From Ditylenchus dipsaci (lineage: Eukaryota; Nematoda; Chromadorea; Rhabditida; Anguinidae), in NCBI GenBank assembly GCA_004194705.1, contig SADC01001359.1:124001-188000 (forward strand): a DNA stretch of 64,000 bases, written 5' to 3'. A program made the position numbers and the translations under genes. Positions 44,173-55,048 of this stretch are shown here, piece by piece. A model generated the notes under the pieces. That model was not told where the DNA came from and searched no databases. It saw only the letters and a program-made list of their open reading frames with translations. The stretch's first letter is position 1. The number at the start of each line of letters is the position of its first letter.

Positions 44173-47100
44173 ATGTCGAGATGCAATTTTCTATTGTGCC
44201 GATCGATTGGCACTAGAAAGAATAATTTCGCGAGATATTCAAGCAGTTGGTTAGTTTTCCAAGAAGTTTCTTACGTAGCTTCACTCAAAATTTAGGCAAA
44301 CATCAGAAGCACATGGTCATTTTCATCGTGATCTTCCTGTTGGAGTTAAGCCTACTCATATCATTGTTGGAGCCGGATCGGCAGGCTGCGTATTGGTAAT
44401 GCTTTGTAAATATGAACCTTGTGTTAAAAAAATTGTAGGCAAACAGGCTCACTGAGAATCCTAATAACCGCGTGTTGCTGCTTGAAGCTGGACCGAAGGA
44501 TGGGTGGCACAAGTGGAAGGTTAAATTAAGCTTATTCGATATACCAGTCGTGCTGGACTAGTAAACTATTTCAAGTTAAGATACACATGCCAGCGGCGTT
44601 GATGTATAATTTATGCAATGACACTTACAACTGGCAAGGATTCAACCTAACATAAAAGTCCATATACCAGCTAATTTTTTTTAGGTTCTATCACACTGTT
44701 GCGCAAAGAAACATGAATGACAGAGTAATATATTGTCCAAGAGGCCGAGTTTGGTAATTTCATCTATTTATTAGGAGATCACTAAATACTAATTCGTTTG
44801 TTCATTTCAGGGGCGGGTCATCTTCGCTGAACGCAATGGTACTACTCTGCAGTGAGAGAATGACTATTTATTTTAAAGCTTAGGTTTATGTCCGGGGCCA
44901 TCCTTACGATTATGACAGATGGGAACAGGAAGGAGCACATGGCTGGTCTTTTAAGTAATCTATTTTCCTTTTTCGTTATAAAGTATGTGTCATTTGAGGA
45001 ATTGCCTTCCGTATTTTAAAAAAGCTCAAACGCATGGGCTTTCGTCCGGCCCGGAAGATCCTTACCGAGGATGCAATGGTCCTCTTCATGTCATGCAAGG
45101 AAAGGGTGAAAATCCTCTTCATAAAGCATTTCTCAAAGCAGGAGAAGAGATAGGTGTTGGTTATACAGAAGACATGAACGGTTTTCGACAAGGTAAGTTT
45201 TTTATTGCGTGGACCGCAGACTTTTTAGCCCCTTAATAAATAATTAATAAAATACGTGTAATTTTAGAAGGTTTTGGTCCAATGGATATGTGAGCGTGTA
45301 ATCTATTTATTGGATAATCTGGGATCGTGAATTTTACAGGACGATAAAGAATGGGGCAAGGTCGAGCTCCTCTACAGCTTACTTGAAAAATGTAAGTCTC
45401 TTAGGCTTCATACGAGGCGCGTCTTTGTGACAAAACTAAAAGGTTGTGGAAAAATCATCGGTAAATTAGGAATTTTCGGCACGAGACTGACGGATGAAAA
45501 TTGCTGGATAGAGACTAATCAAAAATAGAGACTGAAAAGTGGGGCTGTAAAAGAGGTCTGCAAATTCCTGATTCCTGCAAGCGAGATCATTTTCCTCTCT
45601 TATTTCCTGCCAGATCCCAAAATGCCTAAAATTATATTGTTGTTCTTTCGTGTAAAAATATATACATGGGTAGTTACACTCTGTTAAAGGGGGCGGGAAA
45701 CCCTTTTAGGTTTGAAAAAGTGGCTTCCATGGCGCAGTGCGTAAGCGTTTGCATTTTGCAGGTTCGATCCCTTGCAGGTTCCTTTGCAGGTTTGGTATTG
45801 CAGGTTCGATCCCACCTGCTGGCATGCTACCTATTTTGGCTTGTTTGACCAATTTTAGAAGTAATTAGACTTTTTTGACGCCAGATTCGTAATCAGCGAC
45901 TCAAATTACCCTTAGAACTGGTCAAACAAGCCAAAATAAATAGCATGCCACCAGGTGGGATCGAACCTGCAACACTATTTCGGCCCGAAAATACAAACGC
46001 TTATGCACTGCGCTGCGGAAGCCACTTTTCAAACCTAAATGGCTTCCCTCCTTTAAAGCCGTATTAACCTTTTATTTTACTTTAGATACTGGACAGACCG
46101 AACCTATATACTTCCGAGGGTATTACTTGCACTAAAGTTTTGTTTCATAAAAACAGGTTTGGACTATGCGAAAAACCCATATTTATATAATTTATCCTTT
46201 TCAGAGCAATCGGTGTTGAATATATTCCAAAGGTCAATTTTTCATGGGCAGACCATATCGATTCATCCAGCCGGAAAAAATATTTTGTGAAGACTCGGTA
46301 TGTGTCTCTTTTTCAGCTAACTTTAATATACAGCTTAAGGTCATACTTTGTGGTGGGGCGATAAATTCTCCTCAACTCTTGATGGTTAGCGGAATAGGCC
46401 CAGCAAAACACCTAGAAGTACCATGATGTACTATTTACCTTTTTTTAAATGATTTTTCTTTTAGTCACATCAAATTGAAGTCATTCAGGTTTTTAGTGTT
46501 TTACGATACAACTTACATGCGTTGCGAGAACAATTTAACTCTTGTAGGACATGCCTGGAGTTGGAAGCAATTTGCAGGATCACTTAGAAATTTACGTGCA
46601 ACAGGTAGGTTGTTAGCAAGCCCTCCCGCAATTCATTGTCTGCTTTGGCCAATCTTTAGAAATTTTAGAAATGCACTAAGCCTGTAACGCTCTACAATCA
46701 AAGTTCTTGGAGGTTTCCTCACAACATGATAAGAACAGGTGTTCAATGGTTTATCAGTCAAAGTGGCTTAGCTGCGAGCAGTCATTTGGAAACCGGTGGA
46801 TTCATAAGGTCAAATGACACGGTTGGCTATATAAGATGAAAACGATAAATTATGTCTTCGTTACTCTTGTTAGGTAAAACATCCGGACATTCAGTATCAC
46901 TTCTTACCATCCTCTGTGCATCATGACGGAAGAGTTGCGGCTACATGTCATGCCTTTCAAGTGCATGCCGGGTTTGTGTTTTTGTACACTATCTTCTTGT
47001 ATCCATTTGTTTTAGCCAATGCGTTCTAAGTCTGTGGGTACTGTCCGACTACAAAATAAAGATCCTCGTGTACCTGTGTTGATTGATCCCAATTACCTAG

Positions 47101-49131
47101 CTCATGAAGAAGACTTCATCGAGTTCCGAAAGGTTGCTATTTTCTATTTATATTTTTACGCCTAAAATGTAAGGACAGTCATTGTAGGCAATAAGAGTTG
47201 CACGAGAAGTGTTCGCCAAAAAGCATTTGATGAATTCCGGGGGGAAGAGTTGGCACCAGGAAAAGACTGCACTAGTGACGATCAGGTTTAATTTTTCGTC
47301 TGCTTAGTAGATTTTATTTTCTAATTTCTAGCTTGATGAATTTGTTCGTGCCAAGTCAGCTTCTGCTTACCATCCCTCTTGCACTTGTAAAATGGGCCCT
47401 GCTTCCGATCCCATGTCAGTGATTGATCCGAAGACTATGAATGTTTACGGTTTTGAAGGGTTGAAAGTAAGTTACTGTTTAATTCTATACTGTTATCCGG
47501 AGTACCTCATGCAATCGAATTTTCTTCGTAACTTTGACGCGATATTGGTAATAAAATTGTACAGGAGACAAGAAGGATGTAACACTAAAAGCTATTTTAT
47601 CGAAAAAATTATTGTCGTTCATAGGATTTTTCCTCCTAATTTGCTTGAAGGTATCGAAGAAAATTTCATTATAAAAATTACTCGTCAAGGGAACAGTATC
47701 GTAGGCACCAGTGGATAACAAAAAATTTAAAGGTTGTCGATGCAAGCGTGATGCCTTCAATAATCAGTGGGAACTTGGTTAGTTTTATTGTTTTTTTTTT
47801 CTTATTTCTTTAGCTTACCTGTGTGATTTAAAAATGACAGCAAATGTTTTGAAGGGCCATTGAATTTGATGGTGATGGCAATCTCGTATTTTCAAATCTG
47901 CTGGGCTACAGCTCTTTTACTCATAAAATACAAAAGAAAACACTTTTTTGGAATTATTTTTTGATTGAATTTACCGCAGCGAATAATTGCCATTTTCATC
48001 TACGAAGATTGTCATTTAACACAAATTTTTTTGTTTTAAAATATATTCAACTGGTATGTGAGGATGAACTTATTCATTGTTATCTATTTTGCTTGTCACT
48101 AGTAGCATTTATTTGGTGTACGGCCAGTTAGCGATACGGTCAGTTAGCGATGGCCAGTTAGCGATGCTTTTATTAACGGTCAGTTAGCGATGCTTTTTTT
48201 AACGGTGAGTTAGCGTTTGTCAGTCAAAAATTCAGAAAGTCATTTTCGTCCCAAAACAATATTTCAAATATAATCGAAATCAACAGCAGTGGGGACAGTG
48301 AATTAAATAGCGTTTGATCAACGGTGTTTCTGTTCTGTTCACTCATTTCTGTGAACTTATATGAGAATATCTCCTCATAGCTCTGTTCTTGGATCGTGGA
48401 TCCAGTTTTTCGGAGGCGCAGACAGAGTGGAGGAATATGCCCGAAGAAATTCGCAACTCCGGGAATGGGGTAGTAGCATGCAGCTCCTCCTGGCCGCCAA
48501 ACTCTACAGCAAGAACTTCGTCCTCTTCCAGCCAAATGATACTTCTCGTTTTGTTCCCTTCCTCGTCGACAAGGTTGACTGGATGATATTATTCTGCTGA
48601 TGATGGCTTAATTTAAGACCTTTTAGAACATTGAAACTGGCGCCATGGAATCTCCGGTGAGATGGATTCGATTCCAAGCCAATCACTTCGATGTGGCGAA
48701 ATTCAAGATGAAAGAAAATGTTTGAAATGAAAAAGAACTCAAAATAAATCTAACCATTGTTGTGTCGGTTGTTATGTTCATTTGGTTGAATAAAAGTTGT
48801 CGTGAAGGCTGTGAAGGATTTCGTTGGTTATAGCTAACTGACCGTTAAGAAAGCATCGCTAACCGACTATGGCTAACTCACCGTTAGGAAAAGCATCGCT
48901 AACTGACCATCGCTAACTGACCGTTAAAAAAGCATCGCTAACTGGCCATCGCTAACTGACCGTATCGCTAGCTGGCTGGTCCCCCATTTATTTATCAAGA
49001 CATTGAATACATATCGTTTTTAGAATGCGCCAACTATCATGCTAGCAGAGAAGGCAGCTGACATAATTGCCGGTAATGAATCGCTTGCTCCTGAGAGTCC
49101 GCCAATATGGACACCGAAGTTTCAGAAGTAG
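44173..49131 (+). CDS. chdh: Choline dehydrogenase (GMC flavoprotein), about 597 aa, about 23 exons
   Basis: CHDH oxidises choline to betaine aldehyde at the mitochondrial inner membrane with FAD. Proposed exons: 44173-44249, 44296-44395, 44439-44519, 44581-44633, 44685-44753, 44811-44838, 44884-44954, 44999-45192, 45268-45289, 45340-45391, 46086-46156, 46205-46232, 46271-46297, 46334-46417, 46465-46488, 46548-46604, 46669-46821, 46874-46971, 47016-47132, 47188-47285, 47332-47466, 47733-47777, 49024-49131. Seen: an Arg/Ser-rich presequence (MSRCNFLLCRSIGTRK), the FAD-binding VGAGSAGC at 50-57, PRGRVWGGSSSLNAMVYVRG, TEDMNGF, GGAINSPQLLMVSGIGPA, PGVGSNLQDHLE, HLETGGFI, catalytic-region HPSCTCKMG near 516, and NAPTIMLAEKAADII. 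The length matches animal CHDH (594). The intron after exon 4 has a GC donor (GCAAGG). Two one-base losses shift the frame, in GGG at 46970-46972 and A5 at 47216-47220. Introns 10 and 22 hold transposable elements. The two shortest introns (36 and 38 bp) are tentative. Confidence 0.88.
45715..46055. mobile_element. Foldback with tRNA-like arms inside CHDH intron 10
   Basis: 45715-45840 is inverted at 45915-46050. Each arm has an A-box-like TGGCGCAGTGCGTAAGCG (or its inverse) and a B-box GCAGGTTCGATCCC, then CACCTGCTGGCATGCTA and ATTTTGGCTTGTTTGAC. The left arm shows extra CTTGCAGGTTC repeats. Both tRNA-like units face inward. Confidence 0.75.
48115..48985. mobile_element. hAT-like foldback of GGTCAGTTAGCGATGC words in CHDH intron 22
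   Basis: The left arm (48119-48215) and right arm (48829-48975) carry GGTCAGTTAGCGATGCTTTT and its inverse. Flanked by ATTTATTT (48107-48114 and 48986-48993; low complexity). The loop carries overlapping short frames at 48361-48600 with higher GC, not assigned. This insertion makes the intron 1246 bp, the longest in the gene. Confidence 0.75.
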
Positions 49132-49175
49132 AGTGTATCGTGAAATTTTTGTCATCGGTTGTTTATATATGTGAA
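49132..49175. other. Immediate 3' flank of CHDH
   Basis: Only 44 bases separate the stop codon from the next element, so the 3' UTR and poly(A) site of CHDH probably run into it. Confidence 0.5.
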
Positions 49176-50274
49176 TAGAGACGGAAACGGGACGGATCCC
49201 GTACGGGATCCCGTCCCGTTGGACCAAAATTTGACCTAAAATCCCGTCCCGGAATCCCGCCGGGTCCATTTCGAAAATCCCGGTCCCGGTCCCGGTTTTG
49301 ATTTTTCCTTAATCATATACCGGGATTCACAGTTTACCAGAAAAATAACGATTACACATATATTATATTCACATTACCGTATTTTCTCTATTAAACCCCC
49401 ATGGGGGATTATTTTTCAACCCCTAAAAAATCAGACAGCTTTGAGGGCAATTTCGAGATTTTCGGGTACTCAACCAAAATCTGAAAAGTATCAGGAGTGC
49501 TCGTGCTAACCAAGAAAACGTAAAAAACAGATTTGCGAAATGTTTGCTCTAGACTGAGACATAAGGTCCATATGGTGGGGGATTATTAGAGAGGGGGAGT
49601 TTAATAGAGAAAATACGGTATCTCCTATCAAGCTCGAGCACTTCCAGCTCAGATACTTTTTTGCTAATTCAGGGATTTTTTGGCGAACCTTACTTGTCTA
49701 TCCATTCTACGAAATAACGAGGATTTTGATTTTTTCGCGAAAGTTAAAACTTCTGCCTAATCGTCAAGTTTAACCGTTTCAAAGAACCATGATACCCTCC
49801 TTGTGGTTCGAAAAATGTTTTATCTCAAAAATTAAAAAAAACACGCGGCTTTCTCATGAAATCGGGATTGAGAAACACGAATATGAGGTTATCTCTTCCA
49901 TCCGAGCCCTCCGCGTAGGGGATTCTATAATCAAGTCCCGTGATGCTTTTTTAGAGATATTTTTTTCGTGGCACCTGATGTTCGGCAGCGGTTACTGATA
50001 AATACTAGCATTTCTGTATTCATATATTAAGTTGGCAATAGAAAAGACTTGAGCATTGAAATCGTTCATTTTTTGCTGAAAATAAGTGAAGAAAATATCA
50101 GAAATGTGGAACTTTGTAGCTTAAATTAAGCTGACTTAAATCCCGGTCATTTTACCGGGATCCCGTACGGGATCCCGTTGGTTGTGTCCACAAAATCCCG
50201 GTCCCGGTCCCGGTCTCAATCTAGGTCGAAAATCCCGTCCCGGAATCCCGTTGGGTGGCGTCTTTCCGTCTCTA
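49176..50274. mobile_element. hAT-like MITE of CGGGATCCCGT words
   Basis: Ends TAGAGACGGAAA and TTCCGTCTCTA (one-base offset), with the exact duplication TATGTGAA (49168-49175 and 50275-50282). Arms repeat GGGATCCCGTACGGGATCCC and CCCGGTCCCGGT. The loop carries a nested MITE at 49375-49620. The 69-codon frame at 49789-49998 is unassigned. Confidence 0.88.
49375..49620. mobile_element. TACCGTATT MITE, copy with word AACCCCC
   Basis: Starts TACCGTATTTTCTCTATTAA and ends TTAATAGAGAAAATACGGTA. The CCCCCATGGGGG palindrome follows the left end, and GGGGGATTATTAGAG and GGGGGAGTTTAATAGAG precede the right end. Confidence 0.85.
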
Positions 50275-50331
50275 TATGTGAATGTATCTGCGCTTTATGA
50301 GAGCCTTGGTGATAAATTCTTTTTAATTCTG

Positions 50332-51341
50332 GAACGACACCCAACTGGCAGCCGTTCCAACTGGCAGCCCCAACTGGCAGCCCTCCCAACTGGCAGCCCC
50401 AACTGGCAGCCCTCCCAACTGGCAGCCCCAACTGGCAGCCCTCCCAACTGGCAGCCCCAACTGGCAGCCCTCCCAACTGGCAGCCTTCCCAACTGGCAGC
50501 CCCAACTGGCAGCCCCCAACTGACAGAAAAACTCTCACTTTATTTCTTTTAGCTGAAGGGTGGCCCTTTTCAGCCAAAAGGTGGCACTTTTCAGCCACAA
50601 TTGGCACTTTTCAGATTCATCCTTTTTTTAGGGTAATTTTTAGTGATTTATCACATTTTTCTTGCTGGAGCTGGGCAAAAAGACTCTCTAAATGCATTTT
50701 TGATCAAATGCATTCTTGCTCGGAATTATGTCTCAGGTAAGTCTGTGCGCGCATCTCTAACCAACTGAGCCCCCTGCGCCCCCTTCGTGGCGCAGGGGCT
50801 TGGTTGCTTGGGGTGAGATGCGCACACCCACATACCTTAGACGCAAATCACTCGAAAGTGACTCTGGATGCATAAAAAATGTATGCATACCAGAGTTTAT
50901 TTATGCGGTAGGCCCCAGAAAGTAAAAACTGTTCAAAATCCTCAAGTGTTTAGTAATATTTCTTTAGTTCCCCCTCCCCTCATATAACCAAATTTAAAAA
51001 AAAACTTTTTTCATACAATCCAAAATGTGCAGAAAAATGAGTTCGGGAGATGATTTGGGTCATTTTTTGAAATATCCGGTATGGGGGACTAAAGAAGTGC
51101 CAATACTAGAACAGACACACGACGGCTTTTTAATTTGAAACATTTTCCGTGTCAGGGCTATAAAATTCGAAAAAAGCTGCCCGTCGGGGGCTGCCAGTTG
51201 GGAAGGCTGCCAGTTGGGGCTGCCAGTTGGGAAGGCTGCCAGTTGGGGGCTGCCAGTTGGAGGCTGCCAGTTGGGGGCTGCCAGTTGGGAGGGCTGCCAG
51301 TTGGGGCTGCCAGTTGGAACGGCTGCCAGTTTGGATTTACC
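50332..51341. mobile_element. hAT-like foldback of CCAACTGGCAGCC words
   Basis: The left arm (50340-50521) repeats CCAACTGGCAGCC(CC/CT); the right arm (51178-51332) is the inverse. Flanked by TAATTCTG (50324-50331 and 51342-51349). The loop holds GGTGGCACTTTTCAGCC units of the 253-3420 family at 50555-50620 and an inverted copy of repeat D at 50735-50930. Confidence 0.85.
50735..50930. repeat. Dispersed repeat D in the loop
   Basis: CGCACACCCACATACCTTAG, AATCACTCGAAAGTGACTC, ATGTATGCATACCAGAG and TATGCGGTAGGCCCCAG, inverted relative to 24.7 kb. Confidence 0.8.
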
Positions 51342-51682
51342 TAATTCTGGTCTTGACGTTTGCTCATTGATATTCGCTATCAATGAGGATTTGGAGGCAT
51401 TTAGTTTAGTGCGATTTCCTTTTATACTGTTCTTCCCTCAAATCAGATATCAACCTTTATAACGTCCATCTCTTTACAGTCAAACTCCGTTATAGTGTGA
51501 GCCTTGGGACCGACCACAATTGCAGTGTAACGAGTCTCGCACTATATCGGGACTCTCACTATCGAGACTTTTAAAGACACTTGAGCAAGTCAATCGAACG
51601 GCTCTAGGTCAGTTCGTCGACTGGTAAATTCTTCGACTGGTCAATTTGTCGACTGGTCCATTCGTCGACATTTTCGTCAATC
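51342..51682. other. Pogo-like terminus and TCGACTGGTCAATT repeats
   Basis: CAGTCAAACTCCGTTATAGT at 51479 is a pogo/Tigger-like end preceded by TA; 51520-51565 has an inverted TCTCGCACTATATCGGGACT stem. 51612-51675 repeats GTCGACTGGTCAATTCGTCG. No gene. Confidence 0.5.
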
Positions 51683-51867
51683 TACCGTATTCTCTCCAAT
51701 AGAACCACATGTGGTTTATTTTTCAACCCCCTTGGGGGCGTGGTTCTATTAGAGAGTGTGGTTCTAATAGAGAGTGTGGTTCTATTTCACAACCCCCTTG
51801 GGGGTGTTGTTCTATTAGAGAGTGTGGTTCAAATAGAGAGTGTGGTTCTATTAGAGAGGATACGGTA
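51683..51867. mobile_element. TACCGTATT MITE, copy with word GAACCAC
   Basis: Starts TACCGTATTCTCTCCAATA and ends TTAGAGAGGATACGGTA. GAACCACATGTGGTT follows the left end, then GTGGTTCTATTAGAGAGT or a close variant repeats six times. The ordinary centre is replaced by a second CAACCCCCTTGGGGG unit, so this copy has expanded. Confidence 0.85.
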
Positions 51868-52317
51868 AGTTTAAAAAAAATTTTGCTAAAATTTCAGACC
51901 GTTGTATCTCAGTCCAGAAGTCAAATTTTGGTCAAAAATTTTTTTTTTCGAAAATGTGTCATCTACACCTTTAAAACATGTTAGCAGCATGTTTGTCCGC
52001 AAGCATTTTAAAAAGTGGTTGAAATAAGTGTTTTGGGCGAGTACGGCCTAAATTCAGAAATCTACGTGCAAAATTAAGAATTCTACGGGCAATTTTCGAA
52101 ATTCTACGTGCGAAAAATTTACGGGCAAAATAAAATAGTCTACCGGCATTTTTCACAACTTTGCGGGCGAAATTGAGGGCTGTATTGGAGGGCAAGGGAC
52201 AAAACAGGGGCCACTTCTATAGAGCCTAAAAGTACCAAAGAGTATTAGTTCTCTAAGCGTTGAAGGCACTTACAAACCGAGGAACTTGTGGTGGACGGAA
52301 AAGGCAGCAGTTTTGGA
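51868..52317. repeat. ATTCTACGGGCAAAATT array and flanks
   Basis: 52020-52165 repeats AATTCTACGGGCAA(A/T)ATT, shared with 36474-36548 and, inverted, with 34525-34600. Nothing else is recognised. Confidence 0.65.
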
Positions 52318-52720
52318 ACACCCACCCCAGTCAATTTCGGTATACCAACCCCAGTCAATTTGGAACGCCCACTCCATTTAATTTAGTAATACACCCCTAA
52401 TGCTACCCCACAATTGAAAGCTTAAAGTGTTAGCTACACGATGATGTAAAAATTTCTTCGTTCAGTTTACTAAAATCAATTTATTTTAATAAAATAGCCT
52501 CGAAAAAAAATGAAATATTCGAAATGGTTCTAGGCTTTTTTTATTAAAATAAATTGATTTTAATGAACTGAACGAAGAAATTTTTACATCATCGTGTAGC
52601 TAACACCCTAAGCTTTCAATTTCGGGGTAGCATTAGGCGTGTATTACTGAATTAAATTGAGTGGGCGTTCCAAAATCGACTGGGGTGGGTATACCGTAAT
52701 TGACTGGGGTGGGTGTCCCC
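52318..52720. mobile_element. Palindromic MITE of CACCCCAGTCAATTT words
   Basis: Arms 52318-52500 and 52535-52720 are complements: GGAACACCCACCCCAGTCAA, TAATACACCCCTAATGCTAC, TTAGCTACACGATGATGTAA and AATTTCTTCGTTCAGTT all pair. The terminal words vary among GGAACGCCCA, GGTATACCAA and GGAACACCCA. Confidence 0.8.
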
Positions 52721-52879
52721 AAATTTAGCCCGGAAAAGTATAAGTACTTTGAAAGCATCAGGTCGATCAGCCGGGTGGATCCCGAAGGTTGTCGTTTAAT
52801 TTTTGGATGGCTGAGCCGCTGGCTCGAAGCCACAGGCAGAAAAGGGAGAGATCCTTTTCGGCATAATAATCAGAGATGT

Positions 52880-53505
52880 TGAGCATTGTTTTGAATACTG
52901 GAGCCTGCCGCATGAATAACTCTGGTATGCATGTTTTTTCATGGAATATTGATTCTCTTTGGTGCAAATTGAATCTTTTTTGGTGCAAATTAGATCTTTT
53001 TTGGTGCAAATATTTTTTAAGATTTTAGTTTTGCGTTTTTCTATGAAAATTTTAACCTTTTTCAACAAGTGATATCACTATCAGGTAGCCCTGCGATTCT
53101 AGTTTATGATAAGCTATTATTTACCGAAAAATCTTTGCAAAATATATCACATAAAGTTAAAAGTATGAAAGAGGTCAGGAAAAATAATTTGGTTCATACT
53201 TTTACTTTTTTGCGCCATATTTTACAAAGATATTGCAGCGAATGATATTTCGTTAAAAACTAGAATCGCAGGCTACCTGATAGTGCTATCACTTGTTGAA
53301 AAAGGTTAAAAAGTTAATAAAAAAAACGCAAAACCAAAATCTTAAAAAATATTGCACCAAAAAAGATCTAATTTGCACCAAAAAAGATTCAATTTGCACC
53401 AAAAAAAATCAATATCCTTTTTCATGCATACAGAGCTGTTTTCGAGTAATTTGTATCTAAGGTATGTGGGTGTGCGCATCACAACTCCAACGACCCTATC
53501 ATAGT
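52880..53505. repeat. Dispersed repeat D split by a MITE
   Basis: Left part 52880-52942 (GTATGCATGTTTTTTCATG) and right part 53418-53505 (TTTTTCATGCATACAGAGC, then GGTATGTGGGTGTGCGCATC) rejoin exactly when the insert and one duplication are removed. Confidence 0.8.
52943..53417. mobile_element. hAT-like palindromic MITE of TTTTTTGGTGCAAATT words
   Basis: 475 bp. Ends GGAATATTGATT and AATCAATATCC, with the exact 8-bp duplication TTTTTCAT (52935-52942 and 53418-53425) inside repeat D. Arms repeat AATCTTTTTTGGTGCAAATT; the inner stem includes CAGGTAGCC(T)GCGATTCTAG. Confidence 0.9.
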
Positions 53506-53595
53506 AGCGTCGAAATATCAGTATAAAAAGTAGATCGAAAACACAATGCCACAAACACGTTTTTTAAATTAGGGGTGCGCTTTTATTAGAGAGAG
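53506..53595. other. End of another TACCGTATT-type element
   Basis: GGTGCGCTTTTATTAGAGA at 53573 is a terminus-like segment with word GTGCGC; its partner is not found. Confidence 0.4.
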
Positions 53596-53842
53596 TACGG
53601 TAACCTCAATTAATCCCCACCCTTGACTTTGAAGACCTATATCTCGCTCCAGAGTAAACATTTTGCAAATCTGTTTTTCACTATTTCTCAACTCCCACGA
53701 GCTCTACCGGTTCCCATTTTTTATTTTTTATTTTCATCCAAAAATCTTGAAATTGACCCAAAATTTTTTCAGATTTTTTGAGGAAGGGAGGGGGTGCGTT
53801 TGAAAAATAATCCCCCTGGGGATTAATAGAGGTAATACGGTA
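53596..53842. mobile_element. TACCGTATT MITE, copy with word AATCCCC
   Basis: The right end AATAGAGGTAATACGGTA is clear; the left end ACGGTAACCTCAATTAATCC is worn. AATCCCC occurs near the left end and twice as AATCCCCCTGGGGATT near the right. Confidence 0.75.
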
Positions 53843-53847
53843 GGCTC

Positions 53848-54470
53848 AATTTTAAGGGGGATTCTTTTGTTGACTGAATATTTTGACTGTAGGGTTCGAA
53901 TCTTCATTTGAACAGATCAATTTTTTTTATTTTATTTTTACAGGTTTTTATCGTCTCTAGACCTAATTTTTTATGAGGAACATGAAAATTTTAGTAGTTT
54001 TTTCAGTTGCCTATTGTTAGTCGCTTTTTTTGCGAAATATAGAACAGTGAATTTTGAATTATTTAGTTTGAACCTCTAAAATGCTAGAAACAGCAATTTT
54101 TCGATTCCCTTTTGATTTTTTGATTTTCTCTTCTTTTTTTGAGGATCCAAGCTAAAGAGAGAAAAACAAATTCTGGTCTGCAAAGTTGAAAAATTTATAA
54201 AAAGGGGACTAAGAACATGTCAGTTTTAAAAATTTCACAAGTTCAGACTTAGTAATAGAAAATCTACTATTCTGTATTTTACAAAAAAAAGCCAACTTAC
54301 AATTGGCAACCAAAAAAACCAACAAAATTTTTATGTTCCTTATAAAAAATAAGGTCTAGAGGTGATAAAGGCTTGCAAAAAAATAAACGAAAAAATTAAT
54401 CTGTTCTAGTGCGGATTCGAACCCTGCAATCAAAATATTCAGTCAACAAAAGAATCCCCGCTTTAAAAAT
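53848..54470. mobile_element. Palindrome ending in T-arm sequences
   Basis: 53855-54030 pairs with 54290-54465: GGATTCTTTTGTTGACTGAA, then a B-box (GTAGGGTTCGAATCTTC left, GCAGGGTTCGAATCCGC in the right-arm complement), then GAACAGATCAATTTTTT, AAGCC(T)TTATC and TCTAGACCT. Both B-boxes face inward. No A-box is seen. Confidence 0.75.
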
Positions 54471-55048
54471 GCCCGGCTATTAACTAATGCGTATTAAAAT
54501 ATTCGATTTTCGATGTGCACCAGGAAAACTCTTTTTTGAAGTAAATCAGTATTTTGCTAAAATTAAAATTTGGCAGGGTAAAAAATTATTTTGACAAAAT
54601 AAATCAATAATTTGACGGGTGAAATTAGTCACAGCCATTTAAATTGCCTTATTTCATATTGCGGCAAAAATTTCGAGTAAAATTCAAAATTCGAATAGGA
54701 AAATTTGGGCTATTGAGGTTGTGTGCTTTTTGTCCAAATCTTGAACTACTCTGTTATAATTACTTAAGCTCAGGGGTAGGCCAGCCTATGTTAGCTGGGA
54801 CTAAAAAATGTCTTACGCACTTTTTCCGGGGTCTTGGACTAATATTTGTGTGCTTTTGATAAGGCTTTTAAAAAAAATATCTGGACAAAAGGTACATGAC
54901 GTCAACGCACCAAATTTCGATAATTTAAACACAAAATCTGTAAGAATGAACACTGATTTGGCCATGCCGGAATTTTTTCTCCCTTTTGACTATCTTGTAG
55001 AAAATTTAAAAATACATCTTCATAAAAAAAATTTACAACAATGCAGCT
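54471..55048. other. 3' flank of the PIG-W gene
   Basis: 54740-54840 is a fragment of repeat R (AAGCTCAGGGGTAGGCCAG, then TGTCTTACGCACTTTTTCCG). No gene-like frame is supported. Confidence 0.5.

Noticed and set aside
44303..48686. Minus-strand frames such as 44303-44512, 44976-45191, 47485-47760 and 48504-48686
   Set aside because: They lie opposite CHDH exons, introns or the intronic element and show no homology of their own.
50182..51462. Gln-Leu-Ala and Gly-Leu-Pro-Val repeat proteins
   Set aside because: They are translations of the CCAACTGGCAGCC arms.
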